A stretch of DNA of 6,080 bases from Promethearchaeota archaeon (GTDB lineage Archaea; Asgardarchaeota; Lokiarchaeia; Sigyniarchaeales; Promethearchaeaceae), in contig WJKO01000046.1 in the NCBI GenBank assembly GCA_014729055.1, positions 1-6,080 on the forward strand, read 5' to 3'. Shown here piece after piece: positions 1 to 5,462 of the stretch. Positions within the stretch are counted from its first letter, which is position 1. Each line of letters begins with the position of its first letter. The notes beneath the pieces are model-generated. The model searched no databases. It had not been told where the DNA came from and saw only the letters and a list, made by a program, of their open reading frames with translations. Position numbers and translations under genes: made by a program.

Positions 1-300
1 ACCATCACTGGTACGGTATGTACCAGCGCTATGCCATGACATTCTGATAAACAGAGGTCCGTAATTACCAAAATCAGCGGGCCACCAATCTTTTGAGTCC
101 GTTAATAGATTTGCAATGTCGTCCTTGACTGCTCTCAAATCGAGACTAAGAAATTCTTTTTTATAGTTGAAATTTTTCCTCATCGGATTTGATTTAGCAC
201 AGTGTTGATGCAGTATATCAAGATTAAGCTGATTTGGCCACCAATCTTGGATTGTCATTGCACTGGTTAAAGTATGTTTTTTCATTTTCTTTTCATTCAT
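1..300 (-). CDS. katG: Catalase-peroxidase KatG, N-terminal 100 residues (cut by window edge)
   Basis: This is the N-terminal part of a bifunctional haem catalase-peroxidase, which destroys hydrogen peroxide (2 H2O2 to O2 and water) and also acts as a peroxidase. Translating the minus strand from the ATG at 300-298 gives 100 codons without a stop up to the window edge. Residues 72-96 contain the family hallmark DWWPADFGNYGPLFIRMSWH followed by SAGTYR. The distal haem-pocket residues Arg86, Trp89 and His90 are all present; Trp89 is also the Trp of the family's Met-Tyr-Trp crosslink. The complete protein is normally above 700 residues, so about 85% lies outside the window. The start is supported by AAGTGAT (311-305) 4 nt upstream, a match to the GGTGAT-type ribosome site; a second ATG lies at codon 6. 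It is divergent from the PerR-like gene and shares its control region. KatG in archaea is usually regarded as acquired from bacteria (family knowledge). The identification is secure. Confidence 0.95.
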   Translation of the reverse strand, partial: MNEKKMKKHTLTSAMTIQDWWPNQLNLDILHQHCAKSNPMRKNFNYKKEFLSLDLRAVKDDIANLLTDSKDWWPADFGNYGPLFIRMSWHSAGTYRTSDG

Positions 301-347
301 AATAATCACTTCTTTTTTCAAAACTGAGAAACAAAAAAAAGAGAAAC

Positions 348-355
348 TTAATTAA
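348..355 (-). promoter_or_regulatory. Probable TATA box of katG
   Basis: TTAATTAA lies 48-55 bp upstream of the katG start. With the usual archaeal TATA-to-start-site distance of about 25 bp, transcription would begin near 325 and leave a short leader containing the AAGTGAT ribosome site. The element is palindromic and overlaps the first Fur/PerR-like box by three bases, so a bound repressor would hinder TBP. Position and context support it, but there is no experimental evidence. Confidence 0.4.
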
Positions 356-367
356 TAATCATTCTCA
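353..367. promoter_or_regulatory. Fur/PerR-type operator, box 1 (katG side)
   Basis: TAATAATCATTCTCA matches the Fur-family 7-1-7 inverted repeat TGATAATnATTATCA at 12 of 14 defined positions, and the PerR consensus TTATAATnATTATAA at 11 of 14. Its centre is position 360. It overlaps the presumed katG TATA box and lies next to a gene for a Fur-family regulator, so repression of katG by the PerR-like protein is the simple reading. Confidence 0.6.
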
Positions 368-369
368 AT

Positions 370-384
370 TAGGAACTATTATCA
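370..384. promoter_or_regulatory. Possible middle Fur-type half-operator, box 2
   Basis: The right half ATTATCA (378-384) is a perfect Fur half-site, but the left half (TAGGAAC) matches only 3 of 7. Its centre at 377 is exactly 17 bp from the centres of the two flanking boxes (360 and 394). An overlapping inverted repeat ACTAT-N6-ATAGT spans 375-390. Alone it would be ignored; the exact spacing makes it worth listing. Confidence 0.35.
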
Positions 385-386
385 TA

Positions 387-401
387 TAGTAATCATTATT
401 A
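387..401. promoter_or_regulatory. Fur/PerR-type operator, box 3 (perR side)
   Basis: TAGTAATCATTATTA matches both the Fur 7-1-7 and the PerR consensus at 11 of 14 positions. Its centre is 394. It ends 12 bp before the presumed TATA box of the PerR-like gene, a location where bound protein could control transcription of the regulator itself. Confidence 0.55.
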
Positions 402-413
402 AAAAACACTTTG

Positions 414-421
414 TTTAAAAG
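414..421 (+). promoter_or_regulatory. Probable TATA box of the PerR-like gene
   Basis: TTTAAAAG lies 43-50 bp before the ATG at 464 and is preceded by an A-rich stretch suitable for a BRE. The predicted transcription start is near 443. The geometry mirrors that of katG on the other strand. A ribosome site, AGGCGAT (453-459, one mismatch to AGGTGAT), lies 4 nt before the ATG and fixes the start codon. Confidence 0.45.
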
Positions 422-463
422 TTACCATTGCCATAATTCAATTGAACAAAAAAGGCGATTCCA

Positions 464-883
464 ATGAATGACCAACAAATAATGGACTTGTTCCATGAAA
501 AAGGTCTTAAGATAACGACACAGCGACGATTAATATCAAAATATATCCTTTCAAGAACGGATCATCCGACAGCAGAACAAGTATATTCTGCACTTGAAAA
601 AGAATATCCAGCAATTAGTCTTGCAACGGTATATAAAACTTTAAATCTGTTATATAAGTTGGGAATTATTCAAGAACTAGGTTTTGGGGAAGGTCCTGTT
701 AGATATGACCCTAATACGGCAGTTCATATAAATATGGTATGCACAAAATGTGGTAGTATCATTGATTATCGTGCAAAAGATGTTGAAACTTGGTGGAATG
801 AACTTATAGAAAAGTTGGACGCTCAACCAGTTGGACAAAGGATTGATATTTATTATTTATGTGAGAAATGTAAAAAAAAGTAA
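464..883 (+). CDS. perR: PerR-like Fur-family transcriptional regulator
   Basis: A 139-residue Fur-family dimeric DNA-binding protein, the usual family length. Residues 1-85 form the winged helix, with the recognition-helix signature SLATVYKTL at 52-60. Residues 86-139 form the dimerisation domain. Two CxxC pairs, Cys93/Cys96 and Cys133/Cys136, make the structural zinc site. Aligning by eye to Bacillus subtilis PerR (offset of 3), the regulatory-metal ligands His37, Asp85, His91 and Asp104 correspond to His34, Asp82, His88 and Asp101. The fifth, His93, is replaced by Asn90. Asp rather than Glu at position 82 favours a PerR-type over a Fur-type sensor, and both His residues oxidised by peroxide in PerR are kept. 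Divergence from katG with Fur-type boxes between them supports peroxide-responsive, probably autoregulated control. The family is certain; PerR function is likely, but a metal-uptake (Fur or Zur) role is not excluded. Confidence 0.9.
   Translation: MNDQQIMDLFHEKGLKITTQRRLISKYILSRTDHPTAEQVYSALEKEYPAISLATVYKTLNLLYKLGIIQELGFGEGPVRYDPNTAVHINMVCTKCGSIIDYRAKDVETWWNELIEKLDAQPVGQRIDIYYLCEKCKKK
872..879 (-). terminator. Oligo-T tract downstream of the propeller gene
   Basis: Eight T residues on the minus strand, about 47 nt past the propeller stop codon, could act as an archaeal oligo-T terminator. The tract lies inside the last codons of the convergent PerR-like gene, where it encodes the C-terminal lysines, so its presence may simply reflect coding. 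The 42 bp between the two convergent stops hold nothing else recognisable. Confidence 0.25.
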
Positions 884-925
884 TTATGGATGTCTTACAA
901 TAGATTACATATCTTTATCGAATCT

Positions 926-3094
926 TCAACCAAACTTTGGTTCATTTGTATCCATATATTTGGGTTTCTTTTTACCCTTTAGTGCTTTAATTAAGGTTAT
1001 AAAGAAAATTACACCAATTAATGGAAGCAATATAAACATTAATTCTTTGTCGGGAGCGGCTTGCCATTTTGTTCCGTCTAATGGATATAAATCGTCATTA
1101 TCATTATGACCATCTCCATCGGTATCCGCTAATGCGGGATCTGTTCCTAATCCCCACACTTCATCAAAAAATCCGAGTGAATCTCCGTCAAAATCATCGG
1201 TACCTGTTGTCTTAATTTTATAATAACTAATGCCTGAATCACCAGCGAGATAAATATGATCTTTCATTATTTCCATCTTTTCTGCACCTGCCGATAATGT
1301 TGTATTCGCCAGTAACTCTGGCGTTTCGTGAACCATAATGTCATAGATGAGAAAACTTGTATCCGTTGTCACATAGAGATAAGTCCCATGTATTTTTATG
1401 TGATTTATTGTTTCGTAGAGCTCGATGGAATTAACTAGATTGAAACCAAAACTCCCATAAATCACAACCGATAAATGAGTCTGATTGGCAAAATAGATAA
1501 AATCGCCTATATTTTCCAAGGTTCTTACATCATAATTGGAATATCCGGACTCAATTCCGCCAGGATTGACTGGATCGGTTATATTTAGAGCAATAAGCCC
1601 ATAATCGGAGTATGCTAAATAAGCAATATCACCATTTAGAGCAATGTCGCGAACGGCATCTGTGGGAGATCCCATCCACATACCAAGATATACTAAATTT
1701 GAAGGATTACTTAAATCATAAATAAATAACCCATCGTTACCAAACGCTACGTACGCTTTTTCACCTTGCGTTTTTATCTCAAAACATTGAGTACCACTTT
1801 GTGAGATAAAATCTTCGTTATAAAACGTACTACCGGTACTTATATCCAAGGTTCTTAATCCGCCCGTTTCTTCAGAACATAATACATAATCCCCATATAC
1901 TTCAACATCATAAATTGAGTCTGAATAACTATAATTGTACCAATGGATATAATCATGATATATTGTTGTGTCTATACATTCAATTCCATTGCTATCCGTT
2001 CCAACAATCGCAAAGTCTCCCTCGATTTCAATATCATTATATTTCCAGTTATTATAAGTATAAGCATCCGTATAAAAGGGATTTTGAAAACGTGCTAGCT
2101 CTATTACTCTTAATCCATTTTTCCCATCAGCAACGAATAGAAAATCATCAAAAAGTTCTAAATCTTGAGGATACAATTCACCGCTCTCAGCTATCGGAAG
2201 ATCAAATACGTCTGTCTGAAATGGCTTACTGATGTTTATTGCATGAATACCAGTAGAAAAGCAACCGTAGAAAACAATATTTCCCCAAACAACTACATCT
2301 TTAGCTGAATCTTGTAGAGAACAAGCATCGGTCCGTAACAGAGATGCTGAATCTGTAATCCCCACTACATGCATAAAACCCGATTGATATGTTGCAAAAA
2401 GTAAATTTCCCGAGATGGCGATCTCATTGATATCAGTACCTGATTCTGAATAATGATCCAGCAATGCTATATTATACGGGTCACTGATATTTAAAGAATA
2501 CAAACCGCTTATAGGTGATGTAACATAGGCAACTAAACCCGTTATTTCGATATCTGAACATCCTTGTATTGGATAATTATCGCAAAATACAGGATTTAAT
2601 GGATCGGAGATATCATAACAATATAATCCAGATTCGGGCGCCAATAGAAAAAGCATATCACCATACACTTCGATGCTTTGCCAATCTTGAGTCGCGATAT
2701 ATACAGTATTAATTAATTCAATTGAATTTTTATCAGTAATATTTATAATGTTAACTCCGCTCAGTCCATTAGCTGTATACGCAAATCTTCCAGATAAGGC
2801 AACGTCTATTGTGTTTCCTGTAAGAATTATACTTGAAAGATTCACACAAGATTTTGGATCTGCAATATCTATACAAGATAATCCATCGGCTGACATAGCC
2901 GCAAATGTATACGGATAATCAATTTCAATAGCAGATACGTTCGCAGTGGGAAATAATGAATCTATCTGCCCGGGATAATCACCATATAATTGTTGTGCCG
3001 AAGCATAGGGCAAATATATAGGAATTAACTGGAGAATTGTCGTATAGAAAACTAATAAAACTAGTTTAATTACTTTTTTTTGCTTGTTTATCAT
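926..3094 (-). CDS. Secreted, membrane-anchored LVIVP-type beta-propeller protein
   Basis: A 722-residue surface protein. Residues 1-33 are a signal peptide: a Lys-rich start, a hydrophobic core and an ASA-QQ cleavage site. Residues about 50-630 consist of some 14 degenerate repeats of 40-44 residues with the pattern (D/E)-I/V-x-I/V-x-G-x-x-A/L-Y/F-V ... GL-x-x-(I/L)-(D/N)-I-(S/T)-D-P, typical of LVIVP-repeat propellers. Fourteen would fit two seven-bladed propellers. Residues 633-668 carry thrombospondin-type-3/dockerin-like Asp-Gly motifs (DFDGD at 634-638, DTDGDGHNDNDD at 657-668) that should bind calcium. A hydrophobic helix at about 685-705 followed by GKKKPK anchors the C-terminus, with a short cytoplasmic tail. 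The propellers thus lie outside the cell. Ligand and function are unknown; adhesion or sugar/protein binding is a guess. The ATG at 3094 has no Shine-Dalgarno sequence. It lies 31 bp after the hydrolase stop and ends with TGA. Confidence 0.85.
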   Translation of the reverse strand: MINKQKKVIKLVLLVFYTTILQLIPIYLPYASAQQLYGDYPGQIDSLFPTANVSAIEIDYPYTFAAMSADGLSCIDIADPKSCVNLSSIILTGNTIDVALSGRFAYTANGLSGVNIINITDKNSIELINTVYIATQDWQSIEVYGDMLFLLAPESGLYCYDISDPLNPVFCDNYPIQGCSDIEITGLVAYVTSPISGLYSLNISDPYNIALLDHYSESGTDINEIAISGNLLFATYQSGFMHVVGITDSASLLRTDACSLQDSAKDVVVWGNIVFYGCFSTGIHAINISKPFQTDVFDLPIAESGELYPQDLELFDDFLFVADGKNGLRVIELARFQNPFYTDAYTYNNWKYNDIEIEGDFAIVGTDSNGIECIDTTIYHDYIHWYNYSYSDSIYDVEVYGDYVLCSEETGGLRTLDISTGSTFYNEDFISQSGTQCFEIKTQGEKAYVAFGNDGLFIYDLSNPSNLVYLGMWMGSPTDAVRDIALNGDIAYLAYSDYGLIALNITDPVNPGGIESGYSNYDVRTLENIGDFIYFANQTHLSVVIYGSFGFNLVNSIELYETINHIKIHGTYLYVTTDTSFLIYDIMVHETPELLANTTLSAGAEKMEIMKDHIYLAGDSGISYYKIKTTGTDDFDGDSLGFFDEVWGLGTDPALADTDGDGHNDNDDLYPLDGTKWQAAPDKELMFILLPLIGVIFFITLIKALKGKKKPKYMDTNEPKFG

Positions 3095-3116
3095 GATAGA
3101 ACTTAGTTTTTCGTGT

Positions 3117-3125
3117 AAAAAAAAA
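3117..3125 (-). terminator. T9 tract after the hydrolase gene
   Basis: Nine consecutive T residues on the minus strand begin immediately after the hydrolase TAA. This is the form of an archaeal oligo-T terminator. The same tract is also 23-31 bp before the propeller start codon, where a leaderless promoter would have its AT-rich element. It could therefore serve as a boundary between two transcription units, or leave the two genes partly co-transcribed. Confidence 0.45.
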
Positions 3126-3941
3126 TTAATCTAAAAAATTGTTTATCTTTTTAATGAATTCATCTGGGTGATCTATATAAGGATAATGACCCGATTTCGG
3201 AAAGATCTCTAGATGGGAATTGGGAATTTTGCTATTCATGATTTTAAGCAGTTTTGGTGTACCAAAATTGTCCTCTTCTCCACCAAGAATCAATGTTGGC
3301 ACTTTTATCCTATCCAATTTATCTTCAACATTAAATTCATTCATACTAATCAAATATTCACGAAGTGCTTGTGTATCTGGCTGTAAATGGCTCTGATCGG
3401 GTAGCCATTCCGGAAAATACTCCAAACCTAATTCTTTATGCTGTTTTTTTTGATTCTTAAAGAGAAATCGCATGATTAGAGGATAAAATTTTGATGCAAA
3501 TGCAGTAAGCTTTTCAAATTTTTCGGACAAATAAGGTACAGTTGAAACCAATATAAGCGCTTTCAGAAATTCCGGATTTTTGATTCCTATCCATTGGGCA
3601 ATCATGCCACCCATTGAATGTCCGATAATCACAGCTTTATCAATTTCAGTAGCATTGATTGCTATATCGTCAATTAACTGAATTATCTCCTCAGCACAAG
3701 TCTCAAGATTATATTCTTTAACATTTTCTTTCTGAGATTGACCATGCCCTTTTAAATCGATTCTTAGAATGGGATATCCTTTTTTCTGATAATGATCCCA
3801 TAGGATTTGCAAACGCGTTCTATTTCCGCTAAATCCGTGGAGCAATACAATTAGAGGGCTATCTTCTTCTTCAGTATTGACAAATTGATACCAATATTCG
3901 ATATGATTTACAACAGCTATCTTTCCATCAGAATCATCCAT
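3126..3941 (-). CDS. Alpha/beta-hydrolase fold protein
   Basis: A 271-residue single-domain alpha/beta hydrolase, a normal length for the family. The expected landmarks appear in order. HGFSGN (35-40) forms the oxyanion-hole loop, and DLKGHGQS (62-69) is the typical strand-4 segment. GHSMGG (107-112) is the nucleophile elbow with Ser109. Asp224 lies in GGEEDNF and His252 in GHYPY, completing a Ser-Asp-His triad. There is no signal peptide or membrane helix in the core, so it is probably cytoplasmic. A cap region (about 135-205) lies between the elbow and the acid; it has a Lys-rich, Phe-rich stretch. The substrate cannot be told; the fold covers esterases, lipases, thioesterases and C-C hydrolases, and this type is often labelled carboxylesterase or lysophospholipase-like. 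No ribosome site precedes the ATG, and a TATA-like element 25-32 bp upstream suggests a leaderless mRNA. Confidence 0.88.
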   Translation of the reverse strand: MDDSDGKIAVVNHIEYWYQFVNTEEEDSPLIVLLHGFSGNRTRLQILWDHYQKKGYPILRIDLKGHGQSQKENVKEYNLETCAEEIIQLIDDIAINATEIDKAVIIGHSMGGMIAQWIGIKNPEFLKALILVSTVPYLSEKFEKLTAFASKFYPLIMRFLFKNQKKQHKELGLEYFPEWLPDQSHLQPDTQALREYLISMNEFNVEDKLDRIKVPTLILGGEEDNFGTPKLLKIMNSKIPNSHLEIFPKSGHYPYIDHPDEFIKKINNFLD

Positions 3942-3952
3942 GATCTATAATT

Positions 3953-3997
3953 GATCATGAACCTATTTATTTAGGATCATATACTTAGGATCATGAT
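3953..3997 (-). promoter_or_regulatory. Hydrolase promoter region with repeated ATGATC/GATCAT motifs
   Basis: The 67 bp between the flavodoxin-ferredoxin stop and the hydrolase start contain an AT-rich TATA-like element, AAATAAAT on the minus strand (3973-3966), 25-32 bp before the ATG. It sits inside the inverted repeat CCTA-N6-TAGG (3962-3975). The decamer TTAGGATCAT (plus strand) occurs twice, at 3971-3980 and 3985-3994, a 14-bp period, and GATCAT recurs at 3953-3958. This is probably the promoter; the repeats may be an operator, but no regulator is known. Confidence 0.4.
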
Positions 3998-4008
3998 GTA
4001 CTTGGTTT

Positions 4009-4809
4009 TTAACCCAACATATATCTTGGTTTTCTTCTTTTTACCACAGCAGGTCGCATAAATCTCTTTACTAGTGATTTCATTTTATACAAAATCTTTC
4101 TCCCATCATTCGGACAGAATTTTACACATGCCATACACCTAATACATTTTTTCTTATTAATCTTTAATGTATTTTCATCAATAGCCTTTGTCGGGCAAAT
4201 ATTCACACAATGTTTACAATTTGTGCAAGCTTCTTCAATAATTTCGCTTGGTGTGGCAAAGCTACCTAAGAATCCCTCTGGTAAAATTTTAAATAAGAAT
4301 TTAATTTTTCCAGAGATATCGTCTTTTGAAACCAGACTCATCAGATTAAAACCTTTTTCTTTTAATTTTTGTCCAAATTCACGAGCAATTTCTAAATCGT
4401 TTTCATCTGGTCTTCCCAAGGCCATTTTCAATTTTTCATTTGCGTATGAATGTTCTCCGATAAAGGTACCAGTGGCGATTACTTTAAAATCTTGTTCATC
4501 CAAGATTCCAACTAATTCTTTCAGCGAAATTCCTATTGTTCTATTTCCATAAACAACAACAGCAACTACCGGTGTTTTATTTCCCACTACATTCTTTAAG
4601 GCTTTTCTTACAATAGGGGGGATTCGAGCTTCATAACAAGGTGAACCCACGATACACAAATCTGCTCTAACCGAATAGGTTTTATTACGGTTCTCTGCAT
4701 CAGTCAAATCAATATGTTCGATTTCATCGGGTTTTACACCTTGTGCAATTCTCTCTAATACTTTTTTTGTAGTTTTTGTTGCGGAAAAATAGACTAGACT
4801 AATCTTCAT
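4009..4809 (-). CDS. Flavodoxin-ferredoxin fusion (EFR1-type 2[4Fe-4S] protein)
   Basis: A 266-residue electron carrier with two domains. Residues 1-160 are flavodoxin-like: strand MKISLVYFS leads into the FMN-phosphate loop SATKTTKKV (9-17), followed by GSPCYEARIPP (55-65) and the VVVYGNRTIG strand-loop (84-93). Residues 190-235 are a bacterial-type ferredoxin domain with two complete CxxCxxCxxxCP motifs: Cys195, 198, 201, 205 and Cys222, 225, 228, 232. The protein should therefore bind one FMN and two [4Fe-4S] clusters and move electrons in the cytoplasm. The architecture matches the EFR1 family, common in anaerobic archaea and bacteria. The C-terminus (240-266) is strongly basic. It lies directly downstream of the selenoprotein gene and could be part of the same redox theme (inference). 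The upstream tail is an untranslated region with T-tracts, and no Shine-Dalgarno site precedes the ATG. Physiological partners are unknown. Confidence 0.9.
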   Translation of the reverse strand: MKISLVYFSATKTTKKVLERIAQGVKPDEIEHIDLTDAENRNKTYSVRADLCIVGSPCYEARIPPIVRKALKNVVGNKTPVVAVVVYGNRTIGISLKELVGILDEQDFKVIATGTFIGEHSYANEKLKMALGRPDENDLEIAREFGQKLKEKGFNLMSLVSKDDISGKIKFLFKILPEGFLGSFATPSEIIEEACTNCKHCVNICPTKAIDENTLKINKKKCIRCMACVKFCPNDGRKILYKMKSLVKRFMRPAVVKRRKPRYMLG

Positions 4810-4833
4810 ATCTTGAGAAAATCATGCATAGAT

Positions 4834-4852
4834 AAAAAAAATTACGAAAAAA
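4834..4852 (-). terminator. Double T-tract after the selenoprotein 3' UTR
   Basis: On the minus strand, T6 (4852-4847), a five-base spacer and T8 (4841-4834) directly follow the base of the 3' UTR hairpin. This is a strong oligo-T termination signal by archaeal standards. The T8 tract is also 25-32 bp before the flavodoxin-ferredoxin ATG, so it may overlap that gene's promoter; no better TATA box is visible there. Confidence 0.5.
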
Positions 4853-4919
4853 TGGGAATATTGGATGCTTTCCAAATTTCTGAGTACCACCTAAGGTTTG
4901 CTGGCACAAAGATATCCCA
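4853..4919 (-). ncRNA. Imperfect hairpin in the selenoprotein 3' UTR, candidate SECIS element
   Basis: On the minus strand the UTR can fold on itself. The outer stem TGGGATAT (4919-4912) pairs with ATATTCCCA (4861-4853) with one bulged base. Next is CTTT (4911-4908) with AAAG (4871-4868). The upper stem GTGCC (4907-4903) pairs with GGTAC (4888-4884, one G-U), and a tip ACC-TTA-GGT (4897-4889) is reached after a one-sided AGCAA bulge (4902-4898). A one-sided A-rich bulge below a 3-bp apical stem loosely recalls archaeal SECIS elements. There is no AUGA/GA quartet of the eukaryotic kind. Because T-tracts follow directly, an ordinary terminator stem is the main alternative. Pairing was done by hand without energies. 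Confidence 0.35.
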
Positions 4920-4931
4920 GAGTGAGAATTT

Positions 4932-5435
4932 TTATTCGAGATTATTCCTTATTGCATCGAATATCAGTTTATTTGGGGGTCGGTCTGTTTTGCTACCAAC
5001 ATATTTCCAAACAATGATTCCATCAGAGTTTACCATTAAAGTTACTGGGATAGCCAAGATCTGTTTTACAGGCATTTTATTGAGAGTAACTCTATGTATT
5101 ACCAATACATCGTATTTCTTGATGATTTTTCGTTTCGGAAAATCGGATACAATCATCAGGCAATATTTGCACATGTTTCTCAATTCTTTTTCCCGATCCG
5201 CTGAAATACCTATTAATATTACATCTTCTTCCTTGAATTTATCTTTATCTTCAGTTAATCGTGCGAAAAATTCATGTCAATGTTCTCACCAGTTTGCCCG
5301 GAAGAAATTAATGATAGTTCCCCGATGTTTTGATGCAAGTTCAAGTAAATCGAATGTTTTACCACAAACATTTTTTGCGGTAAAATTTGGGACTTTTTTA
5401 CCCAATTTAGGACCTCTTGTTTCCTCTGACATCAT
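4932..5435 (-). CDS. Thioredoxin/peroxiredoxin-fold selenoprotein with UxxU active site (two in-frame TGA)
   Basis: Read from the ATG at 5435 to the TAA at 4934-4932, this is one continuous 167-residue frame containing two TGA codons, at 5288-5286 (residue 50) and 5279-5277 (residue 53). The protein is an AhpC/TSA-redoxin-type thioredoxin fold: KVPNFTAKNVCGKTFDL (14-30), strand TIINFFRANW (40-49), then U50-E-H-U53 where the family has CxxC. ILIGIS (73-78) follows, then a second CxxC at Cys89/Cys92, cis-Pro130 in LAIPVTLMVNSDG (127-139), and WKYVG (143-147). Coding similarity runs unbroken on both sides of the TGAs with no frameshift. Both TGAs fall on the catalytic thiol positions, so selenocysteine at both is far more likely than two nonsense mutations. 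A peroxide- or disulfide-reducing role in the cytoplasm is inferred. No Shine-Dalgarno site precedes the start; a TATA box lies just upstream. An in-frame TAA (5462-5460) bounds the frame, and a second ATG follows directly at codon 2. Confidence 0.85.
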
Positions 5436-5462
5436 GTATTCTAAAAAATAATGTACTTTTTA

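Noticed and set aside
831..1109. Plus-strand frame overlapping the end of the PerR-like gene and the propeller gene
   Set aside because: It is a frame shadow inside two well-supported genes, with no domain, no ribosome site and no family resemblance. The same applies to the plus-strand frames at 1915-2232, 4223-4552 and 5769-5978.
4801..4835. Eukaryote-like SECIS core using the ATGA motifs just before the flavodoxin-ferredoxin start
   Set aside because: ATGA, AA and GA strings occur, but no stem of the needed length can be paired between them, and the sequence overlaps the next gene's start and lies beyond the T-tracts.
4932..5435. Pseudogene with two nonsense mutations, or sequencing errors
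   Set aside because: Both TGAs fall precisely on the two catalytic Cys positions, there are no frameshifts or other stops, and a good promoter and start are present. Random decay or error would not choose these two codons. It remains the formal alternative until Sec machinery is shown.
4932..5435. Reassigned genetic code in which UGA means Trp
   Set aside because: The propeller gene ends with TGA and Trp is encoded by TGG throughout, including immediately before the first TGA. Cys-like positions also point to Sec rather than Trp.
4813..5451. A 212-codon open frame on the plus strand
   Set aside because: It is the antisense shadow of the selenoprotein gene and its UTR. Its translation is low-complexity and shows no family features, while the minus strand gives a recognisable thioredoxin fold. 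The absence of plus-strand stops is incidental.
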